Source: Kitasatospora papulosa
Lineage (GTDB): Bacteria > Actinomycetota > Actinomycetes > Streptomycetales > Streptomycetaceae
Reading direction: 5' to 3'
Assembly (NCBI RefSeq): GCF_000717245.1
Contig: NZ_JNYQ01000004.1
Location: 558,001 to 622,000 of the forward strand
DNA: 64,000 bases
A model generated the notes under the pieces. It had not been told where the DNA came from and did no database searches. It worked only from the letters and a program-made list of their open reading frames with translations. Both the position numbers and the translations under genes were made by a program. This document shows, piece after piece, positions 41,127 to 48,861 of the stretch (positions are counted from its first letter, which is position 1; each line of letters opens with the position of its first letter).

Positions 41127-41768
41127 TTAGTTGTCGGCCAGGTGGACGGAGAAAAGGTCTGCCAGGTCGGGCAGCAGGCCAAGGTTCTTCGGGTCGATCC
41201 GGAAGTCCTCGACATCGTCGCAGACAACTTTGTACGCCTTCTGCTCCTCGGCCTCATCCGTGTCGCCGTCATCGTCGTCCGCCGACGGGCTCGGCGTGGG
41301 ACGTGTGTCCTCCTCGATGCGGCAACGCGGCTCGATCACCGCGCGCGCGGTCGCCGTGGCCTTCGTCGTCTTGGTACTGGCGATCACCGAACTGCCGACG
41401 GTCTTGTTCGTCTCGACCTTCACGGTGTAGGAGGCCTCGGGCCAGAAGTCCGCGTCGCAGGCGATCGAATCAGCACCGTTTGCCGCAGCCAGCCGGTCGG
41501 CAGCGGAGCACGACCCCGCTCCGACATCCCGTCCGCTCAGCAGGTCGTCCCACTCGCCGAGATCGAAGACACCGGGCCAGCTCCATTCGTCACGCGCGTC
41601 CTGAGCTGCGGCGAGCGCGGCCGCATCGGCTGCGGTCTGTGCCTCGTTCTTCTTCATCGAGGCCTGCCCGACGGCGAAGTACGCGAACGCAAGAAAGAGC
41701 AGGCCCGCCACCACCATGATGTAGATGGGGAAAGCCTGCCCTGCCTCGTGAGTTCTTCTGGCGATCAG
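41127..41768 (-). CDS. TadE-like pilus assembly protein, probable CTG start
   Basis: A 213-residue protein with an N-terminal TadE/TadG-like membrane segment (HEAGQAFPIYIMVVAGLLFL then AFAYFAVGQASMKKNEAQTA) and a soluble C-terminal region with Cys residues and a Ser/Pro/Asp-rich stretch. The gene overlaps the Flp stop as CTGA at 41765-41768, where other members have GTGA or ATGA. No ATG, GTG or TTG lies in frame near this point, and the next ATG is inside the membrane helix. So a non-standard CTG start, coupled to Flp translation, is the best reading. Confidence 0.8.
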   Translation of the reverse strand: MIARRTHEAGQAFPIYIMVVAGLLFLAFAYFAVGQASMKKNEAQTAADAAALAAAQDARDEWSWPGVFDLGEWDDLLSGRDVGAGSCSAADRLAAANGADSIACDADFWPEASYTVKVETNKTVGSSVIASTKTTKATATARAVIEPRCRIEEDTRPTPSPSADDDDGDTDEAEEQKAYKVVCDDVEDFRIDPKNLGLLPDLADLFSVHLADN

Positions 41769-41989
41769 CCAGCGCCCGTGATCTTGCCGATCTGCGTGGT
41801 GATGGCCGTCGCGATCGCGTTGCCGAAGTTCGTCGTCATGAGCACGCCGATGATCGCCACGACCACCACGATGATGCCCAGGTACTCCACCGCGCCCTGC
41901 CCCCGGTCCGCCTGGGCCTTCATGCGCTCGACGGACGTGTTCGCCCACACCTTGGCGTTGACGGAAGCCTTCAGCATCAGCTTGCTCAT
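41765..41989 (-). CDS. Flp-type pilin
   Basis: A 74-residue prepilin. The leader ends at DRG and the mature part starts QGAVEYLGIIVVVVAIIGVL, with Glu at +5 followed by Tyr (the Flp signature G|xxxxEY). The single hydrophobic helix forms the pilus core. ATG 41989 has GGAGGGG upstream. The long basic leader (MSKLMLKASVNAKVWANTSV) is larger than in classical Flp. It lies directly downstream of copy E of the shared palindrome and ahead of a coupled TadE-like gene. Confidence 0.92.
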   Translation of the reverse strand: MSKLMLKASVNAKVWANTSVERMKAQADRGQGAVEYLGIIVVVVAIIGVLMTTNFGNAIATAITTQIGKITGAG

Positions 41990-42128
41990 GGTGTTCCCCT
42001 CCGGTTTCGGCCGGCCGGGTACCGGCCGACGCGTACGTCTCTGCTGTGGCGTCTGCGTTACCGGCTTCCTCCTGGCCGGTGCCGCTGGCGACATGAGAAA
42101 CGTACGGCTGGACACCCCTGTCGGTGCA

Positions 42129-42146
42129 GGGTCCCAGGGCCCAAAA
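42129..42146 (-). promoter_or_regulatory. Shared palindromic element, copy E (upstream of the Flp pilin gene)
   Basis: Read on the minus strand: TTTTGGGCCCTGGGACCC. It lies about 140 bp upstream of the pilin ATG, with extra halves (GGGCCCAAA, TTGGGCCCC) at 42149-42173. The 224-bp gap 41990-42213 holds no gene. Confidence 0.65.
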
Positions 42147-42213
42147 GCGGGCCCAAAGCGGGCGTTGGGCCCCTCGCCCGGCGCGGGTGCCCCTGCCGGG
42201 GCCTGTCCCCCGT

Positions 42214-43341
42214 TCAGCCATGGCTGCCTGTCCCCCTCACTCCAGGTCCCGAGCCCGGCGCCGTACCGAGCCAGCGGGCGATCGCCTCGCTGCGGCTGGT
42301 GCTGTGCAGCTTGGTGAAGATCCGGTTGATGTGGTTCTTGACGGTCTTCTCGCTGATGAAGCAGGTGGCGGCGATCTGCTGGTTGCTCATGCCCGAGGAG
42401 ATGAGCTCCATGACCTCCGCCTCCCTCGAACTCAGTTGGTACTGCTGCCTGTTGGGCTTCGGAAAGCCGACTGTTTCTGTACTGGACGAAGACTGTCCCA
42501 CAACAGGTTGCAGTTGCGAAAGGTTTTGTGGATTTTCGGCCGGATGCGGCGGATGCGCAGGATGCGGCACAGGGGCCCGCCCCTCGTGGGCGCCGGTGCC
42601 CGGGAGCTGGGCCTGCGAGCCGGGCCCGTCGTGGGGGCTGCCGCCCGTCAGGGCTGCTCCCAGCCCGTCCGGCAGCGTCCGCGGCTGCTGGTTCGTCCCT
42701 TGCCGCATATGGGCGAGCAGCGCGCTCGCCGCTGTGGCCGTGAAGGGGGCGCGGCCGCTCTTCGTGTCGCGTACGGACTGTACGAGTTCATCGGCCGTGA
42801 ACTCGCCGTGCACCAGGTAGCCGCCCGCGCCCAGGCGCAGCGCCTCGTGCACGATGTCGCTCTCGCGGCTGTACGTCAGCATCATCACGGGTGCAACCTG
42901 CACCAGGTGCGGCAGGGCGGAGAGGCCGTCCACCCCGGGCATGCGCACGTCGAGCAGGATGACGTCCGGCCGGTGGTGCACGGCGGCTTCGTAGGCCTCG
43001 CGCCCGTCCGCCGCCTCGGCCACGACCTCGATGTCGGCGCGGCCGCTGAGCAGGACCCCAAGTCCTGCCCGCACCACGGGGTTGTCGTCCGCGACGACGA
43101 CGCGCAGGGTCCCGGGAGCCGGACGGTCGGGGGCGTCGGGGAAAGCGGGCATCGGCTGGGGTCCTGTGGGCGCTGTCCACTCCTTGGACCCTGTGGCCGC
43201 CGTGGGCGCTGGTGCGGTGGCCGGGAATGCGAGGGAGCCGAGTTCGCTGCTGAGCGCAGGGCCGTGCGGGGAGGTGTGCTGGGAGGTGTGGTGCTGATCC
43301 GCCCGGTCCTGGCCCGACGCGCGGGAGATGTCGTCCGGCAT
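42214..43341 (-). CDS. NarL/LuxR-type response regulator in the Tad cluster
   Basis: A 375-residue regulator: an unusual 75-residue N-terminal extension, a receiver domain (about 79-195, phosphoacceptor Asp in VILLDVRMPG), a long Pro/Gly-rich linker (about 215-295) and a LuxR helix-turn-helix (about 300-360, LSSREAEVMELISSGMSNQQ, then FISEKTVKNHINRIF). ATG 43341 has GAGAGGAGG upstream. The partner kinase gene lies just upstream (from 43434), and the Flp pilin operon with copy E of the palindrome starts 225 bp downstream. It is the obvious candidate activator of the pilus genes. Confidence 0.93.
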   Translation of the reverse strand: MPDDISRASGQDRADQHHTSQHTSPHGPALSSELGSLAFPATAPAPTAATGSKEWTAPTGPQPMPAFPDAPDRPAPGTLRVVVADDNPVVRAGLGVLLSGRADIEVVAEAADGREAYEAAVHHRPDVILLDVRMPGVDGLSALPHLVQVAPVMMLTYSRESDIVHEALRLGAGGYLVHGEFTADELVQSVRDTKSGRAPFTATAASALLAHMRQGTNQQPRTLPDGLGAALTGGSPHDGPGSQAQLPGTGAHEGRAPVPHPAHPPHPAENPQNLSQLQPVVGQSSSSTETVGFPKPNRQQYQLSSREAEVMELISSGMSNQQIAATCFISEKTVKNHINRIFTKLHSTSRSEAIARWLGTAPGSGPGVRGTGSHG

Positions 43342-43433
43342 TCTGCGACCTCCTCTCGAGTGTCGTGGGGACGGGGGTGCGATAGCGATGGAGCCGTGAA
43401 GCAGGGGCAGGGGCAGTGGTCGTGCGCGAGCGG

Positions 43434-44810
43434 CTAGGGGCTCGAAGCCGGATCCGCGGAAGGGGCACCCGCAGACGCCGAGGCGGCATCCGAAGACGCC
43501 GTAGCGGCGCCCGTGGTCCGGTCGGCGGTCGCCAGGGCGGCGGTGGGGAGTTCGACGCGGACCTCGGTGCCCTTGGCCGCCTTCCCCTTGCCGATCCGGA
43601 TGCGGGCGCCGATGGAGGCAGCGCGTTCGACCATCCCGACGAGTCCGAAGTGGCCGGCCCGCCTGAGGTCGTCGAGGGTGGTGCCTGCGGGCAGTCCCTC
43701 CCCGTCGTCGTACACGCTGACGCGCAGGACGTCGCCCTTGATGCCCGCGAGGACGACCAGGTAGGTGGGGTGGGCGTGCCGGTCGGCGTTCTCCATCGCT
43801 TCGGAGGCGACGGTGAGGAGTTGTCGGGCGACGATCTGGGGGACCGGGGGCACGGGCGTGTCGCCGAGGGTGCGGAACACGGTGTTCATTCCGCGCCTGC
43901 GGGTGAAGTCCTCCGTCCTGGAGCGGAGTTCGGCGATGAGGTCCACCCCTTCGTCGAGGCCGGACTCGCGCCGGAGGTCGGAGAGGAGTTCACGGGATTC
44001 GGCGGCGGCCCTTCGGGCGGACCTGGCGACCAGTTCCGCCTGCTGCCGGAGGGTGATCGGGTCCGTCCGGCCGGACGATCGGGCCAGCCCGTCGGCGGCG
44101 AGGGCCAGGCCGTGCAGGGTCTTGGCGACGGAGTCGTGCATCTCGCGGGCCAGCCGTGCGCGTTCGTCCTCGACGGCGACGCTGACGGCGAGGCGGGCCC
44201 GGGTCTCGGTCAGCGCCTGGCTCGCCGCGCCGACGCGGAGCATCAGGTTGCGCAGCGTGACACCGACCGCCCCGGCGAGGACGCAGAAGCCCGGGAGCAG
44301 CAGGGCGGCGGCGAGGCCTCCCCGGAACTGCTGGTCGGCGCCGTAGGCGGCGGCCAGGATGAGGACCTGGAGTACGGCGAAGATTCCGGCGGCGCGCCAG
44401 CCGTAGAGCAGTCCGGCGAGCAGCGGGGTGCAGACGACTGCGTAGCCGAGGCTCGAGTCGGGGGTGGCCGTGAACAGGAGCAGGGCGCCGAAGAGCGTGT
44501 CGGCTGCCAGCAGGAGCGGGGAGCGTACGAGGAGTGGCCCGAAGCGTTCCCAGTCGCGGTAGAGGGCGTACGAGCCGACGAAGGTGACCAGGACGGCGGA
44601 GGCGACCAGCCAGCTCGCGAGGCCGGGGGCGGTGTTGTCGAGGGCCTGCGGGGTGCCGATGGCGATCATGGCCAGGCGGAAGAGGAACACCTGGCGGGCC
44701 AGCGCCGAGAGGGCGTTGACCTGGATGGACACGGTGGGCGCCGGGCCGGTGGGGGTGGACAGGGCGGCGTGCCGCGCGTCCTCGGCACCCGGGTGCAGGG
44801 AGATCGTCAT
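43434..44810 (-). CDS. Sensor histidine kinase (HisKA_3) in the Tad cluster
   Basis: A 458-residue kinase: about six membrane helices (45-195), HisKA_3 dimerisation domain with the phospho-His in RLAREMHDSVAKTLHGLALA, and a HATPase domain (SEAMENADRHAHPTY N-box, VYDDGEGLP G1 box, FGLVGMVERAASIGARI G2 box). It ends in a disordered Ala/Ser tail. It presumably phosphorylates the response regulator encoded 92 bp downstream. The signal is unknown. Its position inside the tad gene order couples sensing to pilus expression. Confidence 0.93.
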   Translation of the reverse strand: MTISLHPGAEDARHAALSTPTGPAPTVSIQVNALSALARQVFLFRLAMIAIGTPQALDNTAPGLASWLVASAVLVTFVGSYALYRDWERFGPLLVRSPLLLAADTLFGALLLFTATPDSSLGYAVVCTPLLAGLLYGWRAAGIFAVLQVLILAAAYGADQQFRGGLAAALLLPGFCVLAGAVGVTLRNLMLRVGAASQALTETRARLAVSVAVEDERARLAREMHDSVAKTLHGLALAADGLARSSGRTDPITLRQQAELVARSARRAAAESRELLSDLRRESGLDEGVDLIAELRSRTEDFTRRRGMNTVFRTLGDTPVPPVPQIVARQLLTVASEAMENADRHAHPTYLVVLAGIKGDVLRVSVYDDGEGLPAGTTLDDLRRAGHFGLVGMVERAASIGARIRIGKGKAAKGTEVRVELPTAALATADRTTGAATASSDAASASAGAPSADPASSP

Positions 44811-44820
44811 GGCCGGCCGC

Positions 44821-45708
44821 TCACTCCCCCGTGAAGGACCCGAGGTCGGTGTCGGATCCGAGCAGCATGGCGGCGCCCATGAGGATCATGGTGGCGGGGA
44901 TCATGAAGGTGGTGACCATCAGGGTCGCCTTGGGGACGGCCTTGGCGGCCTTGCGCCGGGCGTTCTGGGCGTCGGTGCGGCGCATGTCGTTGGCGATGGC
45001 GATGAGCGTGTCGACGATCGGTGCGCCGAGTTCCTCGCCCTGCTGGAGCGCGGTGACGAACATGGCGACCTGTTCGGAGTCGTTGCGCCTGCGCAGTTCG
45101 TCGAAGGCCTGCCGGCGGCTGACGCCCATGTCCATCTGCCGCAGGGTGATGCGCAGTTCGTCGGACCAGGGACCCTGGTACTTCTCGGCGACCCTGTCGA
45201 GGGCCTGCCGGAATCCGAGGCCGGCGGAGACGACGACGGCGAGGACGTCCAGGAAGTCGGGGAGTGTGCGGTCGATGTCGTCCCTGCGCTTGCGGACGGC
45301 GGCCCAGATGCCGACCTCGCCCCAGAACAGGCCGAAGGCGATCATGAACAGGGCCATGAAGAACTTGCCGCTGGTGAGCATCGCGAAGGCGGCGAATCCG
45401 CCGAGGGCGCTGTAGACGGCGCGCCGGGCGGCGTAGCGGTCGATGGTGAGGCCGCCGGGGTTGCCCGCCATGTCGATCTTCCGGCGCTTCTCGTTGACCT
45501 TCTTGGGTCCCATCAGGCGGAGTACCAGGGGCGCCCAGCGCATACCGAGCCGGTCGATGCCGGAGCCGACGGCGGTGGTGCGGGTCGAGCCGACTTCGAG
45601 CGCGAGGGCGAGGTCGCCGGGGAGCGTGGCCTCGGCGCGGTACATCCGGATGCCCTTGAAGACGCCGAAGACGCTGGCGCCGACGACGAGAGCGAGCAGC
45701 AGTTCCAT
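44821..45708 (-). CDS. tadC: Type II/IV secretion F-family inner-membrane protein TadC
   Basis: A 295-residue inner-membrane protein of the GspF/TadC family with N-terminal and central membrane helices and a cytoplasmic domain carrying LPDFLDVLAVVVSAGLGFRQ and QAFDELRRRNDSEQVAMFVT, then ALQQGEELGAPIVDTL. TadB and TadC form the membrane platform under the pilus on which TadA acts. It follows tadB by 13 bp, so the order tadA-tadB-tadC is the standard Tad order. Confidence 0.92.
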   Translation of the reverse strand: MELLLALVVGASVFGVFKGIRMYRAEATLPGDLALALEVGSTRTTAVGSGIDRLGMRWAPLVLRLMGPKKVNEKRRKIDMAGNPGGLTIDRYAARRAVYSALGGFAAFAMLTSGKFFMALFMIAFGLFWGEVGIWAAVRKRRDDIDRTLPDFLDVLAVVVSAGLGFRQALDRVAEKYQGPWSDELRITLRQMDMGVSRRQAFDELRRRNDSEQVAMFVTALQQGEELGAPIVDTLIAIANDMRRTDAQNARRKAAKAVPKATLMVTTFMIPATMILMGAAMLLGSDTDLGSFTGE

Positions 45709-45721
45709 TCCGGCCCCCTCC

Positions 45722-46657
45722 TCAGATATCGATCTTGGAAACGCGGCGGATGGCGACGAAGCCGAGGGCGTAGAGGCCGAGCGAGACGATGACGGCGATC
45801 TGTCCGACGACCGATCCCGTCATGCGGTCGAGGGCGCCGGGGAGGATCGAGTTCACCAGGAGCATCGCGCCGATGCCGATGGCGGGGACGGCGTAGGCGG
45901 TGGCGTTGATCTGGGAGAGCTGGGTGCGGACCTCGCGCCGGGTCTCCTTGCGTTCCTCCAGGGTGACGGTGAGGTTGCGCAGCGAGGACACGACCTGGCC
46001 GCCGGCCCGGTTGGACAGGATCAGCGTGGAGACCAGGACGACGAGTTCGCGGGAGGGCAGGCGTTCGGCGAGTTCCCCGAGGGCGTCGTCGAGGGTCCGG
46101 CCCACTCCCAGCTGGTCTGCGACGACGCGGAGTTCGTCGCCTGCGGGCGATTCGAGTTCGTCGGCGGCCATGGCGATGGAGGTGCGCAGCGAGAGCCCGG
46201 CATGGGTGGCGTTGGCGAGCACCCGGGAGATCTCCGGCAGCTGGCTGATGAAGGCCTCGGTGCGCTTGGTGCGGTGCCAGTTCAGGAAGGTGTTGGCACC
46301 CCAGAGCGCGGCGAGTCCGGCGAGCGGGCCGAAGAACGAGGCCAGGAGGGAGGCCGCGATCAGCCAGAAGGCCGCCACGGAGCCCACGACGTAGAGGAAG
46401 TACTCGCCCGGGGTGATGTCGAGGCCCGTGGCCGCGAGCTTCAGCTCGATCCTCTTGCCGAGTTTCGTGCGGCGCAGCCGCCGGTCGAGTCCCCGGAAGC
46501 GGCGTCGGGGGCCCATGTCGATCTGCCCGGTCGAGGAGAGCCGGTCGACGAGCGCTTCACGCTGGGCCTTGCCCGCGGTGTACGCGTGCACTCCGAGGAC
46601 GCCGAGTACGCAGCACAGCAGCGTGACGCCGAGGGTGAGCGGTGCGAGGTTGTCCAT
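45722..46657 (-). CDS. tadB: Type II/IV secretion F-family inner-membrane protein TadB
   Basis: A 311-residue protein of the same family: helices near 5-22, two around 95-130, and a C-terminal pair (about 255-305). The conserved cytoplasmic segment reads QLPEISRVLANATHAGLSLR, TLDDALGELAERLPSRELVV and GGQVVSSLRNLTVTLEERKE. It lies between tadA (10 bp gap) and tadC. Together with TadC it anchors the pilus base in the membrane. Confidence 0.92.
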   Translation of the reverse strand: MDNLAPLTLGVTLLCCVLGVLGVHAYTAGKAQREALVDRLSSTGQIDMGPRRRFRGLDRRLRRTKLGKRIELKLAATGLDITPGEYFLYVVGSVAAFWLIAASLLASFFGPLAGLAALWGANTFLNWHRTKRTEAFISQLPEISRVLANATHAGLSLRTSIAMAADELESPAGDELRVVADQLGVGRTLDDALGELAERLPSRELVVLVSTLILSNRAGGQVVSSLRNLTVTLEERKETRREVRTQLSQINATAYAVPAIGIGAMLLVNSILPGALDRMTGSVVGQIAVIVSLGLYALGFVAIRRVSKIDI

Positions 46658-46667
46658 GTCGGGGTAC

Positions 46668-48005
46668 CTATCTGGCCTCTCGGGTGGCGAGGTATTCCTC
46701 TGACGGAGCGACCCCGAAGGCCTGGGGGATGGGCTGTCCGGCCATGTAGAGCCGGTCGGCGATGCGACGCGGGAGCGGGAGTGCCTGGAACTCGCCGTGG
46801 ATCACGCCGTCGGTGTTCATGGGGCGGGCGTCGAACCGGGCGACGGTGACGATCCTGTACGGGTCGCGCCCGTGCGAGTCGAGTACGGCGATCTCGGTGA
46901 CGCGCCTGGTGCCGTCGGCGTGCCGGGTCAGCTGGACGATGACGTCCACGGCGCTGTTGATCTGGTCGTGCAGGGCCTCGAAGGGGATCTTGATCTCGGA
47001 CATCGACGCCAGGGTCTGGAGCCGCATCAGCGCGTCCTCCGCGCTGTTGGCGTGGACGGTGGCCAGCGAGCCGTCGTGGCCGGTCGACATGGCCTGGAGC
47101 ATGTCGAGCGACTCGCCGCCTCGGACCTCACCCACGACGATGCGGTCGGGTCGCATGCGCAGGGAGTTGCGGACCAGGTCGCGGATGGTGACCTGGCCCT
47201 TGCCCTCGACGTTGGCGGGACGGGACTCCAGCCGGATCACGTGGTTCTGCTGGAGCTGGAGTTCGGCGGAGTCCTCGATGGTGACGATGCGCTCGCCCTC
47301 GGGGATGAGTCCGGAGAGCGCGTTGAGGAGCGTGGTCTTCCCCGTGCCGGTGGCCCCGGAGACGATCACGTTGAACTTCGCCTGGACGAGTCCGGCGAGC
47401 AGGAGCAGCATCTGCTGGTCCAGCGAGCCGAAGGCGATCATCTCCTGGAGCGAGAAGGACCGGGGGAAGCGCCGGATGGTGAGCGTCGCGCCGGTGAGGG
47501 CGAGGGGCGGGATGATGACGTTGACGCGCTCGCCGCTGGGCAGGCGGGCGTCGACCATCGGGTTGGCCTCGTCCACCCGTCGGTTGACGGTGGAGACGAT
47601 GCGCTCGATCGTCTGCATGAGCTGCTCGTGGCTGGCGAAGCGCATGGGGAGCTGCTCGACCCGGCCGGCCCGTTCGACGAAGATCTGGTCGGGTCCGTTG
47701 ACCATGATCTCGGTGATGGAGGCGTCCTCCAGGAGGGGTTCGAGGACGCCGAGTCCGAGGGCCTCGTCGACGACCCGGCGGATGAGCTGGGAGCGTTCGA
47801 CGGTCGAGAGGACGGGGCCCTCGCGGCTGATGATGTGGCCCAGGACGCGTTCCAGCCGGGCCCGGCGGTCGGCGGCGGCCAGCGAGGACATCTCCGCGAG
47901 GTCGATCTCCTCGAGGAGCTTGGCGCGGTACGTGGCGACCAGGTGGCCGTCCTCCCGTCCCCCTCCGCGCTCCTCGGGGGCGGTGATGCGTGCCCGCAGG
48001 CTCAT
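46668..48005 (-). CDS. tadA: Tad secretion ATPase TadA (CpaF family)
   Basis: A 445-residue type II/IV secretion ATPase that powers pilus assembly. N-terminal domain (about 60-170, EIMVNGPDQIFVERAGR), Walker A SGATGTGKTTLLNALSG (about 216-232), an Asp box with ERIVTIEDSAELQLQQNHVI, Walker B RPDRIVVGEVRGGESLDMLQ and His box TGHDGSLATVHANSAEDALM. All catalytic elements are intact. The start at ATG 48005 leads into a short basic N-terminus. Confidence 0.96.
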   Translation of the reverse strand: MSLRARITAPEERGGGREDGHLVATYRAKLLEEIDLAEMSSLAAADRRARLERVLGHIISREGPVLSTVERSQLIRRVVDEALGLGVLEPLLEDASITEIMVNGPDQIFVERAGRVEQLPMRFASHEQLMQTIERIVSTVNRRVDEANPMVDARLPSGERVNVIIPPLALTGATLTIRRFPRSFSLQEMIAFGSLDQQMLLLLAGLVQAKFNVIVSGATGTGKTTLLNALSGLIPEGERIVTIEDSAELQLQQNHVIRLESRPANVEGKGQVTIRDLVRNSLRMRPDRIVVGEVRGGESLDMLQAMSTGHDGSLATVHANSAEDALMRLQTLASMSEIKIPFEALHDQINSAVDVIVQLTRHADGTRRVTEIAVLDSHGRDPYRIVTVARFDARPMNTDGVIHGEFQALPLPRRIADRLYMAGQPIPQAFGVAPSEEYLATREAR

Positions 48006-48036
48006 GGGTGGTACTCCTCGGGTGGGGTGGGTGCGC

Positions 48037-48441
48037 TCAGTCGTCGCGGGGCATGGTGGCGGACTTCTCGACGCTCCGGTCCCCGAGCAGGCCGAGGAGG
48101 ACGTCCGGGACGGTGACGGTGACCGTCACGGTGACGGAGTCGCCTCCCGTGGGCGGGGCGATGCGGGACCGTTCGGCGACCCAGCCGGTCATGGACGCCC
48201 TTCCGACCCGCGCGTAGGACCCGGAGACGTCCTCCTGCGCGGCGGTGCGGGCGGCGGCCCTGGCTCCGGTGCCGGCCTGCTGCGCGGTGTAGGCGATCAG
48301 TCCCAGCTGGATCCCGGCGAGGCCGATGAGGATGAGGACGGGGAGGAAGCCCAGGTATTCGAGGGCGGTGGAGCCGCGGTCCCCGCCCCTGGCCCTGTGC
48401 GCCGTCCGTCCGGCCGCGCGGGGGGTGCGTACGGGTGCCAT
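48037..48441 (-). CDS. TadE-like pseudopilin
   Basis: A 134-residue protein with an N-terminal prepilin-like segment RGSTALEYLGFLPVLILIGL (motif G|STALEY, Glu +5) and a soluble C-terminal half. TadE-like pseudopilins form a minor part of the pilus base. The ATG at 48441 is 6 bp after the preceding TadE-like gene's stop. A repetitive VTVTVTVTVPDVLL segment is notable in the C-terminal half. Confidence 0.88.
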   Translation of the reverse strand: MAPVRTPRAAGRTAHRARGGDRGSTALEYLGFLPVLILIGLAGIQLGLIAYTAQQAGTGARAAARTAAQEDVSGSYARVGRASMTGWVAERSRIAPPTGGDSVTVTVTVTVPDVLLGLLGDRSVEKSATMPRDD

Positions 48442-48447
48442 GACGCG

Positions 48448-48861
48448 TCACTTCCCTTCCGCGGCCGCGCCGGCCGTTGCCGTGACGGGGATGGGGAGGC
48501 TGGCGAAGCCGGGGAACAGGACGGGTGCCTTCAGGGTGATGGTGGCGGTGACCACGTCGTCGCCCCCGGCCCCGCAGTCGCGGATCTCAGCCGGTCCTTC
48601 CCAGGCGCTCGGGAGCCGTTCGTACACGGCCGCCTCGCACCTGCCCCAGCGGTCCCCGTCCGCCGCGACGGCCTTGCGTACGCCTTCGTCGGCCGCGCCG
48701 CTCGCCAGGGTGAAGGTGTAGCCCACCAGGACGGCCTGCCAGAGCAGCACCAGCGTCACCAGGATGATCGGGACCATCCCGGTGAACTCGATGCTCAGCT
48801 GACCGCGGTCACCTCCTGGCCGCGCCCGTATCCGGTCGGGTTCTCCTGTGCGTCGCTTCAC
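48448..48861 (-). CDS. TadE/TadF-like pseudopilin
   Basis: A 137-residue second pseudopilin with the segment GGDRGQLSIEFTGMVPIILV (motif G|QLSIEF, Glu +5) and two Cys in the soluble part (GRCEAAVYERL, IRDCGAGG) that may form a disulfide. The start overlaps the end of the tadZ gene by 4 bp (ATGA). With the other two TadE-like genes it supplies a minor-pilin set for the Tad pilus. Confidence 0.88.
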   Translation of the reverse strand: MKRRTGEPDRIRARPGGDRGQLSIEFTGMVPIILVTLVLLWQAVLVGYTFTLASGAADEGVRKAVAADGDRWGRCEAAVYERLPSAWEGPAEIRDCGAGGDDVVTATITLKAPVLFPGFASLPIPVTATAGAAAEGK

